Source: Prorocentrum cordatum
Lineage: Eukaryota; Sar; Dinophyceae; Prorocentrales; Prorocentraceae
Reading direction: 5' to 3'
NCBI GenBank assembly: GCA_963575745.1
Contig: CAUYUJ010014194.1
Span: forward strand, 942,001 to 1,006,000
Length of the DNA stretch: 64,000 nt
A program made the position numbers and the translations under genes. Below the pieces are notes generated by a model, which was not told where the DNA came from, did no database searches, and saw nothing but the letters and a program-made list of their open reading frames with translations. This document shows, in pieces, positions 23,240 to 36,120 of this stretch (positions are counted from its first letter, which is position 1; each line of letters starts with the position of its first letter).

Positions 23240-23810
23240 CGGAGCGCCTACTCCTCGGCGGCCGCGTCCACGCCCTCGTCCCGCGACTGCCCTCGACGCG
23301 CTTCGCTGCAGAACTCGCGAAAGACCCCTGTCGTCGGCGGGGACGGCTCCATGGCGGCTCAAATTGTGAGTGCGGTGCAGCCCGCACACTCCGACTGCCC
23401 AGTTGGTGAGCTCGTCATCGGTCAGCCTGGGCCCCCCAATGCGGAGAAAGCGAGCCGGCGCCCGCTCGCGCTCCACCGGCGGTTCCCGTAGCGGCGACCG
23501 GACGACCCGGCAGGAAACGAAGTGACGAATCGAGTCTTGGTCGTGGCCACATCCAAAACGGCATCGCGTGGCGTGCCCAAATCGGGAGCCAGTGCACCAC
23601 CCATTGCACCAGAGACGTAACACTGCCGCCCATACCCGCGGCTGGCACAGAGCTCCAATCCGCCTCAATGTCTCCGCAGCAGGACCGACGCGAAGGCGGG
23701 GAAGAAACGCCAACGGCCAGTGCTGTAGCTTCCTTGTCAGCAACGCTCGGAACTGCGCCCCCGGCGAAGGGCGCACATTTGTGACTCGCTCGACCTGGCT
23801 AACACTGCCC
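23240..23810 (-). pseudogene. C-terminal zinc-finger end of a second non-LTR element
   Basis: A minus-strand frame contains LRLWCNGWCTGSRFGHATRC followed by RFGCGHDQDSIRHFVSC, a C-x3-C-x7-H-x4-C arrangement with upstream W/R residues. Such Cys/His modules are found at the C-terminus of many non-LTR reverse transcriptases, where they bind nucleic acid. No reverse transcriptase is adjacent; upstream in sense the frame runs into Glu-rich (CCT)n and (CA)n sequence, so this is a 5'-truncated fragment or relic. Confidence 0.5.
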
Positions 23811-23819
23811 CTCCTCCTG

Positions 23820-24172
<353 letters not shown>

Positions 24173-25419
24173 CAACGCACCCAAACCAGGGAAGGCCCTA
24201 TCATGAAGCGAGTACAATCAGTAGTGGAAAGCTCGCGTTGGCACATGCCAGGATGGAAACAAAAAAACGGCACCCCGGATGCGGTGGAGACGCCCGAGCC
24301 CCAGCGCGGCAGCGGCGCGCGGCGCGCCTGCGATCTCGGAGTTCGTGGTGCCTCCCCACGCACGCTTGCCCTGTCCCCGTAACGGCGACGCTGGCCGGCC
24401 AGCGGTGCCAGCATCTGGCGCGGCCCCCTCGGTCACGAACGACGGCCACATCCATACCTGCCCTCACGGTCCAGACACCGCGGCGCGATCCCATGCATAG
24501 GCTATCCCAGGGGAAGCTTTTGCGCGGGGCGTCCGCAGACAGTCGCCCTGCATCCACGGGGTCACGACCTGGGAGTCTAGACCGCGAGGCCGTGGCGATG
24601 GATACATTATCCACCCTAAGCTGTGGCCAAGTTAAACTCTCAGGCGCTGACTGCCACCCCCGCAATCATTGACCACGCCACACGCCATGTGCCGCACAAC
24701 CGAACGTAGCCAAGGTGGAGACCGAAGGGCCAAATTAATGAGACTGCAAGCGCGGCCGCCCTTGATCAGCAAGCTGGAGGCTCCATCTCTGCTGCACTAT
24801 CCTTCCCCCTTTCCTCAACACCTTGAACGCTCTTCCGCTATCAGAGTGAAAGCGAGCTCTCCCCAGGCCACACCTCCTTCATCTTTGGTCAGAACGCGAG
24901 GAAAGAATCCCTGGTCGTAGTCGGCATCGCGGTAGATCTGGAAATTACACACCGCCTTCAAGAGCGTGGCCTATACACAAGCGGAAGAAGGCAGTGGGAT
25001 CAGGAAAAGCACACAAGGAACATACAGAAACAAACACTGGGGTGAGGCTGAGCCGGGAGCTGTTGGATCAGCGCTCGGGGGAGCAAGAGCGTTTCAATAC
25101 TTGAGACGGAAACAAAAGAGGGAACGCAAACGAAACGTGAGGACACAAGAGAAACTACGGTCGTGAACTGAACAACCGAGAAGTAGACCAAACCTGTGCA
25201 CAAGGAAGAAGGCCCAGTGGCAAGTCTCGGAGAAATGTAAGACGCAGTCGAGTAACCCTGAAACTATGATGGGCCTTAGCTGTGGCGTCTCGGGCAGCGG
25301 GTCACCAACGGAGAAAGCGTGTCCAAAACAGCTAACACAAGCTGGTGAAGAGCACGCAGACGACAGCAGGACCGCGCAGAGGCAGAGAGCCACGCGCTAG
25401 CCGTATGCGAACGCAGCAA
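24173..25419. other. No gene recognised
   Basis: Mixed-composition sequence with short frames in all phases and no conserved motif. Confidence 0.4.
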
Positions 25420-26335
25420 CAGGGGCCTTCGGCTGTGCTCCCTATGGAGCCACAAGACGAGTGAGACGTCTGCCGAAATGGGGCGGGGCCGCATGCGAGC
25501 TTCGGTGGAGCCCCCTGCGGGGCCACGGAACGATTGAGAGGCCTGCCAACATGAGGGGGGTCGCATGCGACCGCAGCCACCAGGGCCTTCGGTGGAGCTC
25601 CCTATGTGGGGCAAAGAAGTGTGTGCGGTGTGCGCCGAAACTGGGCGGGTCGCATGCGAATGCAGCCGCTGGGGCCTGCGGTGGAGCTCTCTATGGGGCC
25701 ACGAAACGTGCGACGGGTCTGCCAAAATGGTGCGGGGTCGCATGCGAACGCAGCCACAAAAACCTTCCGTGGAACTCCTCATGTCACCATGAAACGTGAG
25801 GGGTGCGCCGGAATGGGGCGGGCAACTATGCGAACGCTGCCACTGAGGCCTTTGGTGGAGCGCCTTCTGGGAACACGGAACGTGCTAGAGGTGCGCCGAA
25901 AATTGTGCGGGAAACCGTGCGGACGCTGCAAATGATGCTTTCGGCGAGCCCCCTCAGCGGCCACGAAACGCGTGAGGGGTGCGCCGACGTGCGGCGGCTA
26001 ACCATGTGGATGGTGCCACTGGTGCCCTCGGCGGAGCTCCCTATGGTTCCACGTGAGCAGTGCGCCGAAAGTGGGCGGGTAACCATGGGGGCGCTGCCAC
26101 TGGGGCCGTCGGTGGAGCTCCCTATGGGTCGACGTAGCGTGTGAGGGTTGTGCCAGAATGGGGCAGGTAACCATGCGGACGCTGCCACTGGGGCCTTCGG
26201 CTGAGCTCCCTATGGGGACACGCAGCGTGTGAGGAGTGCGCCGAATTTGGGCGGGTAACACTGCGGACGCTGTCACTGTGGCCTTCGCTCGGGCTCTCGA
26301 AGGGGCCGCGAAACATGTGAGGAGAATGCGCCAGA
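25420..26335 (+). repeat. ~87-bp tandem repeat, about 11 copies
   Basis: The landmark TTCGGTGGAGCTCCCTATG (variants) recurs near 25430, 25500, 25587, 25676, 25765, 25850, 25938, 26028, 26108, 26195 and 26285. Units also share GCGGG..GCATGCGAACGCAGCC and CCACGAAACGTG. Divergence between units is considerable. Confidence 0.85.
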
Positions 26336-26339
26336 ATTC

Positions 26340-26680
26340 GAAGAGTGACGCGGATGATAATGAGGACGCGGAGGGAGGAGGGGAAGGAGGAAAAGGAGAA
26401 GGAGGAGACGCGCGGCGCTGCGGATTCAAAGCGAGGGCCCGACGCACAGGAGGGCTGGGAAACAATGAGGATCGAAAAACGTAAATCCTCGACCATCCTC
26501 CTCGATCCTCCTCCTCCTCCTCCTCCTCCTCCTCCTCGTCCTCGTCCTCGTCCTCCTCCTCCTGCTCCTCCTCCTGTTCCTCCTCTTCGGGTTCCTTCCC
26601 CCATCCTCCTCCTCCTCCTCCTGCTCCTCCTCCTCCGCCTCCTCATCCCTCCCCTCATCTTCATCACCGTCTTCTGAACT
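26340..26680. repeat. GGA-rich then CCT-rich microsatellites
   Basis: GGAGGAGGGGAAGG (26360-26412) and CCTCCTCCT with GTC variants (26500-26650). The opposite strand bias of the two runs forms an imperfect inverted pair. Confidence 0.85.
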
Positions 26681-26699
26681 TGCAAGAGCTCATGTACTG

Positions 26700-26960
26700 A
26701 AGGCGGGTCGGTCTCAAAATGTGGCTCTCGCCTTAGCGCCGCGCGCACTCGCCGCAAAGACTTGGAAGTGCCTCACAGACTGAGGGCGGGCCGTTTCCAA
26801 AATGTAGCTGTCGCCTTAGCGCCGCGCACACTTGTTTTAACATGTGCATCGACATTCACGGACTGGGGTCCGGTTGCTTTCAAAATGTGGCTCTCGCCTT
26901 AGCGCCGCGTGCACTCGTGCTAAACACTAGCACCGGGCTTCACGGATTCCCATGGTCAAC
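26700..26960 (+). repeat. ~83-bp tandem repeat, three copies
   Basis: CAAAATGTGGCTCTCGCCTTAGCGCCGCGC recurs near 26714, 26799 and 26879, each preceded by a GGTC(C)GGT/GGGCCG segment. Confidence 0.75.
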
Positions 26961-29574
26961 GTACCAGAATTTGTGTTTTCGAAAGAGTCCAGATTGTCAG
27001 GGCGCAACCATTACGTTGATTCGCGGTGTTGAAATCCTACGGATGTGTTATGACACGATTCAGGACCGTCAAGACGCAAGAATCATGTTGATTCGTGGCG
27101 CTGGAACTCCGAACAACACGCGTGTTTGCTTTTCAACGGGGCACGCCCCCTAGTGGAAGCGAACCGTTGTAGGAGCCTATTGAGAGGGTGGGGGCGGGTG
27201 TATTCCAAACTCGTTGATGCGTCTTGTGATTACACAGGTTCTCTTTCTCCTCTTCCTCTTTCTCCTCCTGCTCCTCGTCCTTTTACTCCTCCTTCTCGTC
27301 CTCCTCCTCCTCCTCCTCCTCCTCTTCCTCCTCCTCCTCCTCCTCCTGTTCCTCCTCCCCCTCCGCGTCATCACTCCTCCCCCTCGTCCTTCTCCGCCTC
27401 CTCCGCCTCCTCTCCTGGCTTTCTTCTTGTAGACACCATGACTATTTCAACACCAGACGGGAAGGGGACCAGATCCAGGTGACCCCATCCAACCAATACA
27501 AAACATGTTTTTTGTCGTTTGCTTTGTAGGACGGTCGTCCCAACATGGACACTACGTCGCCCGTTGTCGTTTCGGCGCCGCGTTCATGTTTCTCTGAAGT
27601 TGAGTTCCCGCTTGGGCGCGGCACGCATTTTCCGCACGCGTCTGCATCGACGCGGGAACGGGGTTTTACAAGACCCGCGCGAGGCCGCCCTCGCCGAATG
27701 ACGTTACCGCGCGGACGCGGCGCATGGTTCGTTCACTCAATCGCATCAGCGCGACAGCGGCAGCGGGGCCGCGAGAAAGCGGGCAAAATGCCGACCTCGC
27801 CCAAGCGCCGCGCAGCGTGCGAGTGAAAGTAGCAGTTCTGTGCCAGCGCAGCGCATGCATCGTCTTCGCCGCGCCCATCGGAAGTATTGCTGCTCCCGCC
27901 CGCGTAACCAGCTGTTTCTTCGCCAAGTCGTCGCAAGCAGAACCGCGCGCGAGCGCCTTCCGACTGCGAGGTGGGGGCGCCTTCCAATCCCAATCTCAAG
28001 TTGTGTCACAATTCGTTGTCGTGGGAGGAGGGGTGGCAGCAGGCAGGGCCCACTGATTCGCTCGACATTAAGATCGCGATATCGCCCCAGCGCGGACAGC
28101 GCTGTTGCCTCCCACTCCTCGTCGCCGTCATGTCGATTTCTCCTCCTTCGCCTTGCCTGCTGGCCATTCTCTTCATAATTACGTGTTTTGCTCCTGCTCG
28201 TTTTGGTGGGCCTCCTTCTCCTGCTCCCCATCCTCCTCCTGCTCCTCGCTGTTCCTCCTCTTCCTTGTCCTCGTCTTCCTCCTCCTTCTCCTCAACCTCC
28301 TCCTCCTCCTCCTATTGTTCTCCCTCCCCTCTTCTTCCTACACCTACACCTCCCTCTCCATTGCGCGAGAATTCCCAAGGCGATTGTGCAACAAACGGTC
28401 CAATCCTGCAAGCGTGGATCCGGTATCAAGGTCCCGCTGGACACCCGAATCAGCGGATAGAAGAGGATCCGACGCATCGGAAAAGGATGGAAGAGCGGGG
28501 GTACGACGTCGGATGTGGCGCCAATTCCTGCCCCCCCTTCCTCCTGGCTAAACGTAACACTGACCCTAGGCAAGAACGACCTTTGGTGCGCGGGAGGCCG
28601 AACCGGAGCGCGCAAGCCGCTGATATCGCATCGCGTTGGGACGTCTAGGGACCCACGCACAATGCCCGCACCAAAGGTCAGTCTGGCGAGAAGGTCACTT
28701 TCACGTATGGCCGATCCTCCTCATCACCCAACCCTACTTCGTATTAGTATAAACTCTCACTCTGCCACCTGGCCGGCCGATGGCATCCAAAGCATGGGTT
28801 TCCATCCGAGCTGGTACAATCAATGCAAAGACGGCATCTACGCTTTCAACAAAGCGATTCGGTCACCCACGTTGCAAAATGAGTGGCCGGCTCGGCACAG
28901 CGCGCACGCCCCGCACGAAAGAGCGACATAGCGCTGTCGCCTCCGCGCCGCGCTCATTGTCCACAGAACTGACTTCCAGCTGGGGCGCGGCGGGCTGCTT
29001 GCGCACGCCGATTCGTCGATGCAAACGAACTTGTCGTTCTCGCCTCGACGCCGCGCAGAGTTCGCCGGAAAGTGGCGCTCGCGCTTTGGCGCGGCGTAAA
29101 AGTTTCACTCGCCAACTGTTGGGGCCCGCGCGAGCCCGCGACTTGACGCCCTCGCCCAAGCTCCGTCCGCATATCGCTCGAAAGTGGCATTCCCGCGCGG
29201 GCGCGGCGCATGGCTCCTTTGCCGCATCGCATCAGCGCGACAGCGGCAACGGGGCCGCGCGAGAACGTGCGAAATGCTGACCTCGCCCAAGCGCCAGGCA
29301 GCTTGTGCGTGAAAGTGACAGTGCTGTGTCGGTGCGACGCATGCTTGGTCATTGCAGCGCTCATCGGAACTTTTAGCACTCCAGTTCTTGCGTGGCCCAC
29401 GCAACGTTCCGTCGCCACATCGTCGGAGGCGGGACCGCGCGCGAGCGCCGTCGGTTCGCTACGTGGGAACGAACTCCAATCTCAAAATCAGGGTGTGCCG
29501 CAAATGATTCATGTGTTATGGGAGAGAGGGTGGAGGTCGGCGGGCTCTCTAGCTCTCTGAACCTGACAAAGTTC
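26961..29574. other. Unassigned, with CCT arrays and a diverged direct repeat
   Basis: CCT arrays at 27236-27420 and 28210-28330. A GCATCAGCGCGACAGCGGCA segment and the following ~150 bp (27731-27890) recur in diverged form at 29221-29370. No gene is supported. Confidence 0.45.
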
Positions 29575-30060
29575 CACTCCTCTTCCTCCTCCTCCTCCTC
29601 CCCCTCCTCATGTTCCTCCTCCTCATCTTTCTCCTCCTCCTCCTCCTACTCCTCCTCCTCCTCATCATCATCATCAACACCATCATCCTAATCCTCATCC
29701 TCATCCTCCTCCTCCTCCCTCCTCCTCCTCCTCCTCCTCCTCCTCGTCCTCCTCCTCCTCCCTCCTCCTCCTCCTTCTCCTCCTTCTTCTCCTCCTCTTC
29801 CCCCTCCCGCTTCTCACTCCCCTCTTCCGCTTTCTCCTGCTCCTCCTCCTCCTCCTCCTCCTCTTCCTCCTTCCTCCTCCCAACCCTCCACCATAATTTT
29901 CAACCTCCTCTTCCTCCTCTTCCTCCTCCTGCTGCTCGTCGTCGTCATCGTGCTCCTCCGCCTCCTCCTCATGATCTTCGTCCTCCTGCTACGCATTCCT
30001 AACCCTCCTCCTCCTCGTCCCCCACCTCCTCCTCCTTCTCCTCCTCCTCCTCCTCCTCCT

Positions 30061-30137
<77 letters not shown>

Positions 30138-30830
30138 GCATCATCAGCATCATCATCATCATCAGCAGCAATCAGCATCATCATCATCCTCATCATCATT
30201 GTGACAGTCATCATCATCATCAGCAGCAACAGCATCATCATCATCCTCATCATCATTGTGACAGTCATCATCAGCATCAGTATCATCAATAGCATCACCA
30301 TCAATAGCATCACCACCACCACCATCAGCATCGTCCTCATCATCAACACCATCATCATCAGCATGAACATCATCACCAGCATCAGCATCATCATCGCCAT
30401 CAGTAACATCATCATCATCATCAGCAGCATCACCATCATCAACATCATCAGCATCATCAGCATAGTCATCATCATCATCACCATCATCAGCATCATCAGC
30501 ATCATCAACATAGTCATCATTATCAACATCATCATCATCATTATCATCATTATCATCATCACCAACATCATCATCATCAACATCATAATTGGCGCCATCC
30601 CGTTTCTCCTCCCACCTGTCGTTTTCGTCCTCCTTCTTTTCCTCCACCTTTCCTCAACCTCCTCTTCCTCCACGTCCTCCCTCTTCTCCTCCTCGCAATT
30701 CCTCATCATCATGCTCTTCATCACCATCATCCGCCCCCCCCTCCTCCTCCTCCGCCTCCTCCTCCCTCTCCTCCCTCCTCCCCCCATTCCCTCCTCCCTC
30801 CTCCTCCTCATCTCCGCCGCCCCCCCCCCC
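29575..30830. repeat. (CCT)n - (CAT)n - (CCT)n compound microsatellite
   Basis: CCT 29580-30060, pure CAT 30061-30140 then CAT/CAG variants to 30595, then CCT again to 30830. All open frames in it are homopolymeric. Confidence 0.95.
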
Positions 30831-31039
30831 GAAGCACAGGGACCCCCCCTGCGGAGATCTTCGCACGCCGGCGCCGCCCCTCGAGCCTGCACGACGTGCA
30901 GGCCCTCCTCAGCGTTGGCGCACTGCATGGGCACGGGCTTCCAGAACGTGTGGTCCCCCACGATGAAATACCTCGCGGCGGGGCCGTGCAGGGCCGGCGA
31001 TCCGCGTGCCCGGCAGCCCCACGTCTGGTCGGGCGGCGC

Positions 31040-31148
31040 CCTTCAACGCGGGTGTGTGTGTGTGTGTGCATGTCCGCGGCCGCGCGCGGTGGATGCGGAC
31101 ACAGGTGCGCCCCAATGGGTGCATTGTGTGTGTGTGTTTTTTTGTTTT

Positions 31149-31194
<46 letters not shown>

Positions 31195-31230
31195 ATCCTC
31201 TCTCTCTCTGTCTCGTTCTCTCCTTTGATG

Positions 31231-31261
<31 letters not shown>

Positions 31262-32040
31262 CTCTATGTTTCTCTCTCTCTCGCTCTCTCTCTCTCCGTC
31301 TCCTACTCTCTCTCTCTCTCGCTCTCTCGTTCTCTCTCGTTCTCTATGCTTGTCGTTTGTTGTTGTTTTCTTGTTTTCTCTATCTCCCTGAATACATTCA
31401 CAAACATATACAGTTGTATGCAAGTACATGCAAACGCGTGTACGCACGTGTATACGCATCTGCGTGCAACGCCGTTCTACATTGGCATGTCTATATATAT
31501 ATACATATATATATGAATATATAGTATATACGGATGTATGCAAGTATGCATGCGCATGCCTGTGTGCACGTATGTATGCAAGCATATGCATACAGACGTC
31601 TAGTGTCCGCATTCGCACAAGCATGTGCAGACGTATGTGCGTGTGTGTACAAGTGTGTCCATAAGTGCGCATGGGTATACTCACCTGTATGTGGATATGT
31701 AGATGTGTGTGCCCATGTGTAATTATCTGACTGTGTGCATGTATGTGTATACTTGTATGTGTACGTAGGGTTGTAACCATGTAGTTTGCGCATGTGCATA
31801 CATTGGTACATGTCCACACATGTGTACACGTCACTCTGAATGTATAGGGGTACGTTTACGTCTATGTATACGTATACGTAGACGACTACATCTATGTGTA
31901 AGTAGGCGCATGCGCATCTGTATATGTAGATGTACCTGTACATGTGTGTACATGCACACGCGCATGACTCAGATACAGTGTATGCGTATGCCGATGCACA
32001 TCCGCATGAATATATGTACGCATACATGTATCAATACATC
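31040..32040. repeat. TG, CT and TATG-rich microsatellite region
   Basis: TG run at 31050-31068, CT array 31150-31345, TA run 31494-31525, then long degenerate GTATATG/CATGTG sequence to about 32040. Confidence 0.9.
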
Positions 32041-32149
32041 CGCCACCGTGCCTCGAGGCACGCCGCGGAGTTACCCCTAGGCTCTCATGTGTACTCTATT
32101 ATGTTAACTCAGGACTCTGGGATCCAAGTGTTCTAAGGGTTGGGGCTCC

Positions 32150-32765
32150 CAATTCTCAAATTTCCTGGACGCTCCCGCGCGCTCATGGGCTGCATCTTGT
32201 GACTTTCCCAAAGGCCAAAGGCCGGGGGGGGGGAGGGGGGGGGGGGGGGGGGCGCAAGGCGGGCCCAAAAGGGGCACACGACTTGCCCAAGAGGGCGCAA
32301 GAGGCCTCCAAGACAGCCTAGGAGCGCTCCAAGACGCCCAAGATGGCCCCAGGACGGCTTAAGAGGCCCCAAACAAGCCCTAATTGCGCTCCAGGAGGAC
32401 CTCCTGAGAGGGCCCAAATGGGGCACACATCATTGATGTTCCTTGTGCTTTGCGTGTTCAGGCTTCCGACGCTCTAAGATGGCCCCAGGGGCCCTCAAGA
32501 CCTCCCCAAGAGACCCCTCTTAAAACCCCAAGCCGATTCAATGGGGCTCCAAAACTTCCCAAGAGGCGCCCAAGATCGCGCACGAGGGCCCGAACTTGCC
32601 CAAAGAGGCATGGATGCAACAAGCAGCCCCTGAGAGAGCCCAACAGGCACCCTAGAGGCCCAACGAGGCCCTAAGACTCACCCAAAAAAGGCCAAGAACC
32701 CCCCAAACGGCCCCCGATGGGGCCCCCAAACTGCCTCGAAACGGCCCCCGAGAGGCTTCCTACGA
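32150..32765 (+). repeat. CCAAGANGG minisatellite, block 3
   Basis: Diverged CCAAGAGG array with a G run at 32226-32252 and an A/T-rich spacer near 32430-32472 followed by GGCTTCCGACG, as in block 1. Confidence 0.75.
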
Positions 32766-32847
32766 TATCAAAACGAACACTCAAAAGACCTCCAAACACA
32801 AAGCCAGGAACGGTGTTGGGATAGGCAGCTGGACACTAGATGTGTGT

Positions 32848-32849
<2 letters not shown>

Positions 32850-32887
<38 letters not shown>
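32850..32887. repeat. (TA)n run
   Basis: TATATATA run flanked by TGTGTATG variants. Confidence 0.95.
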
Positions 32888-32891
<4 letters not shown>

Positions 32892-34270
32892 ATGTGTATG
32901 TGTATGCATACATATAAACCCATGCTCCCGAGAATAAACCCCCAGGGATAATAAAGTTCGGCGGTTGCGGGGTGATAATAAAAGTTGCCCACCAGAGGCC
33001 AGCATATAGATGTTAACAGGGGAGCCAAAGCCGAGGATATCTTGAGACATCCTTGGCTTTTGGTCCTCTCTGAGACATCCTCAACAGATGTCGATCGATT
33101 TGTTGGGTTCCCTATAGATTTCTCTACACCCCTATGGATTTTTCTACATCCCCATAGATTTCTATATGACTACTTATAGATGTCGATCGATTCTTTTGGG
33201 TTTCTTTAGATTCCGATGGGTTCCTTCTGGATTTCTATGAGTTTATTATTATTTGTTATACAAATGAACTGACTCTTGCGTCGGCCCCATGAACGAGTTC
33301 CATGGGTAGTAAACTCCAGCGAAAAACAAGTTCAGGGGGGCAGGGGGAGGAGAAGAAAGAAAGAGAGATACATAGAAAGATAGAAAAAGAAGAGGAGGTA
33401 GAGGAGGAAGAGGAGGAAGAGGAAGAGGAGAAACAGCAAGAGGAGGAGAGGAGAAGGAGATAGCAAACATCCAAAGTTCAAAACTTATTAGATTTAATTT
33501 GTCCGCGCTTAATGACAATTCAAATTTTCATCTGCTCGTGTAGGGTAGCTCATCTGCCTCGGTTTCCTTGGATAATAAAGCACAGCGATAAACAAGTGCA
33601 GGGGCCACGGGGAGGAGGAGAAAGAAACATTGATCGTTTAGTTTGAGGCTGCCTCCCGAAATTATTGGTTTCGCTTGAGACATCCTGAAAAACGTGTTCG
33701 CTTCGCTTGGTGCTGTTATCTCAACATAAGAAGGAAGTAACCTCGATGGCGAACTTTTCCCCGTGATAATGAAGTTCGGCCTCCGCGCCCCGCGCCCCCG
33801 ACCAAACTCTTATTGGCCGTGGATAATCAACTCTTGTGTGTATAGGGGGGGATACATTATTATCGTGGGTATGGGGTTATATATATATGTGTGGGAGGAC
33901 GAAACTGGTCACATATGATCCTTCTCTTTTTCCATTTCATCTTTCATAGTCTCACGTCTCTTGCTCTTTCCGCGTCATTGAACTGCTCTTGGGGCGCAGC
34001 GCGGTTCATCCGCATGCCATTCAGGGCGGTCGCAATTTCCAGCATCTGATTTAGTCTGACCTTTGCCCTGCTCCATCGCACTGCGCTCAGCGAACCGTCG
34101 CGCACGCAGGACTCCGGCTTCTGCCAGGAACGCATGCGGCATGTCATCGCACTGCTCATTCCGGAGCGCATTTCTCGCCTGCGCGGTCCCAGCTGCATGA
34201 ATCGTTGGCCCAGTACCGGTACCGTGAGCTGCTCATAGAGGTGGGCATTGCCCAAGTGCCCCTGCTGCTG
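32888..34270. other. AT-rich unassigned segment with a local duplication
   Basis: An AACAAGT(T/G)CAGGGG(G/C)C segment and its GGA-rich tail occur at about 33318 and 33585. GATAATAAAGTTCGGC-like sequence occurs near 32950 and 33768. A minus-strand frame at 33944-34276 (LYEQLTVPVLGQRFMQLGPR) is weakly protein-like but has no motif. Confidence 0.35.
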
Positions 34271-36120
34271 CACCACCCCTGACCCCTGGAACTCGGGGCC
34301 ACGAGGGCGTCGACAGGAGCGCGAGCTTCAGCGCCGATAGTTGAACGGACTGTTTGCGGTTGATTGGCCATTGGGCAAGTCTCCGAGCTTCTTTTGCAAC
34401 GGCCAGCGCTCGCTGGTCGCAGCGCCCACGGCTGGCTTTCGCGCATCCTATGAATGCGCCGCAGAGGGCCTGGAGAGCATCTCCCCTTTGCTCCTGAAGA
34501 GCCAACTGTCGTTGTCCGATTCGCCCCAGGGCCACTCGGCTGCGCGGGAGTGTCGACTCGACGCTCATTTGGTACATGCGTCGAACCGATTCGACGCTTG
34601 TCGGCGCGGCACGCTCCAATCCGACGCCCATCATTATGGGCCGCGACAATCCGACGTTCATTCGGTTCATGTGTAGCGCAGATTCGACGCAAGTTGGCTT
34701 CGGCCCGCGTCAATCGGACTTTCACCATCATGGACCCCGTCAGTTCGGGGCTCAGTAGCATATGCCCCCGAAAGCGGCCGTAAGAAGTTGCCTCTGTTAC
34801 GCCCTGTGGCCAACCCAGGCTGACATTGCAGCGTACTATACGGCCACCCTTCGGGCGATCAGGTGGCTGGTCGGGGGGAGAAAGAACCAACTGACGACAG
34901 CTGCGATGGTTGCGATGATGACGACGCCAGTGATACGCCCTCTAGTTGACGACGACGTGCGGCGACAACGCTGCGTCGCGACGCGGTCCCACTATCGATC
35001 CCACTCAATCGACCTCACCATCGAGACACCTCACCATCGAATTGAGCGAGGTTCGAGCCGGCACTTCCTGGCCCCTCCGCATGTCCGCCCGGCGCCTGCG
35101 TCGGACCCGCCTCACGCCGCTTGGGCAAGGTTCGAACTGAAGTGTCGATGCCTGGCCCCGCCGCGTGCCCGCCCGATTCCTCTGAAGCTTGCGGCACCGC
35201 CTGGCCCCTGTCGAACTGGGAGAGCGTGCCTTACAGTACGCCCGCGCATCCGCGCACGCCTGGTAGTTCGCCGTCTAGTTTTTCCGCGTCGGGACTCAAA
35301 TTCACCTGGCGAACTGCACGCGTCGCCCACATCTCGCCCAGACATTGCCCGCGCGCCCAGCCGGACGGTGCGCCGCAAGCCGCAGTGGCCCGAGTGCGCG
35401 CCCGGCGTTCTGAGCCTAAGTGGCGCTGGATAGCAAGGATGGAGGCAAGAAGGTAGGGAGTGGACAAAAGCGTTCAAGCTGGAACGCCCAACATCTGGGC
35501 ACCTCGCCTTGAGACCGTTCGCGCGGCAAGGGGGGGCACCACGGGACACCCACGAAATACGGTCGCCGTCGCTGTGGCCTTCCACCACGACGGCCCGCAC
35601 CCGGGCACCCCCCGTGAACCGCTCGCGCGATGGGGGGGGGCACCGCGGAACACACCCAAAAGATGCCGCCACCGCCGTCGCGTCAACCACCCCACAATGC
35701 TTCCGGCCCCCAGCCCCGCGGCCTCCGAAGGCCAGGAATGAAAGCAAGGACGGGCGAGGGCGCAAGGGATGGTCAGCAGGACGCATGGCGGAGAAAAAGG
35801 CGGAACGAAAACGACCAGAGCGGTTGCGGACATGAGCAGGAGAGCGTGCGGACGCCGACGGGACATCTGGGGCATTTCACAATCGATCACAAAATCTGTC
35901 ACACAATCGACTTCGCAATCGGTATGTTGTTTTGGTCGAGTTCACGACATCGCACCCACTAGTGGTACGACTACCAAACGCACCTTCGATCATAGTACCG
36001 ATATCGATATCGAGTTCGCCCGAAGTTTCGAATTCAGTTGATCATCCCAGCGCGCGTGGTGTCATTAATTTTGCCTCGGGACGTTCGCGGCCACAAATGA
36101 AACCACCTGGCCGGATGTGT
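34271..36120. other. Unassigned, with dispersed repeat modules
   Basis: 34768-34835 (GCGGCCGTAAG...CCAGGCTGACATTGCAGC) is repeated at 37627-37700. 34833-34895 is one arm of the 14-kb palindrome. 35517-35720 holds two ~102-bp copies of a CCG(T/C)TCGCGCG...GGGGGGGCACC unit. No gene is supported. Confidence 0.45.

Noticed and set aside
33944-34276. 110-aa minus-strand ORF
   Set aside because: Weakly protein-like but no motif, start signal or context; mentioned only within the unassigned segment.
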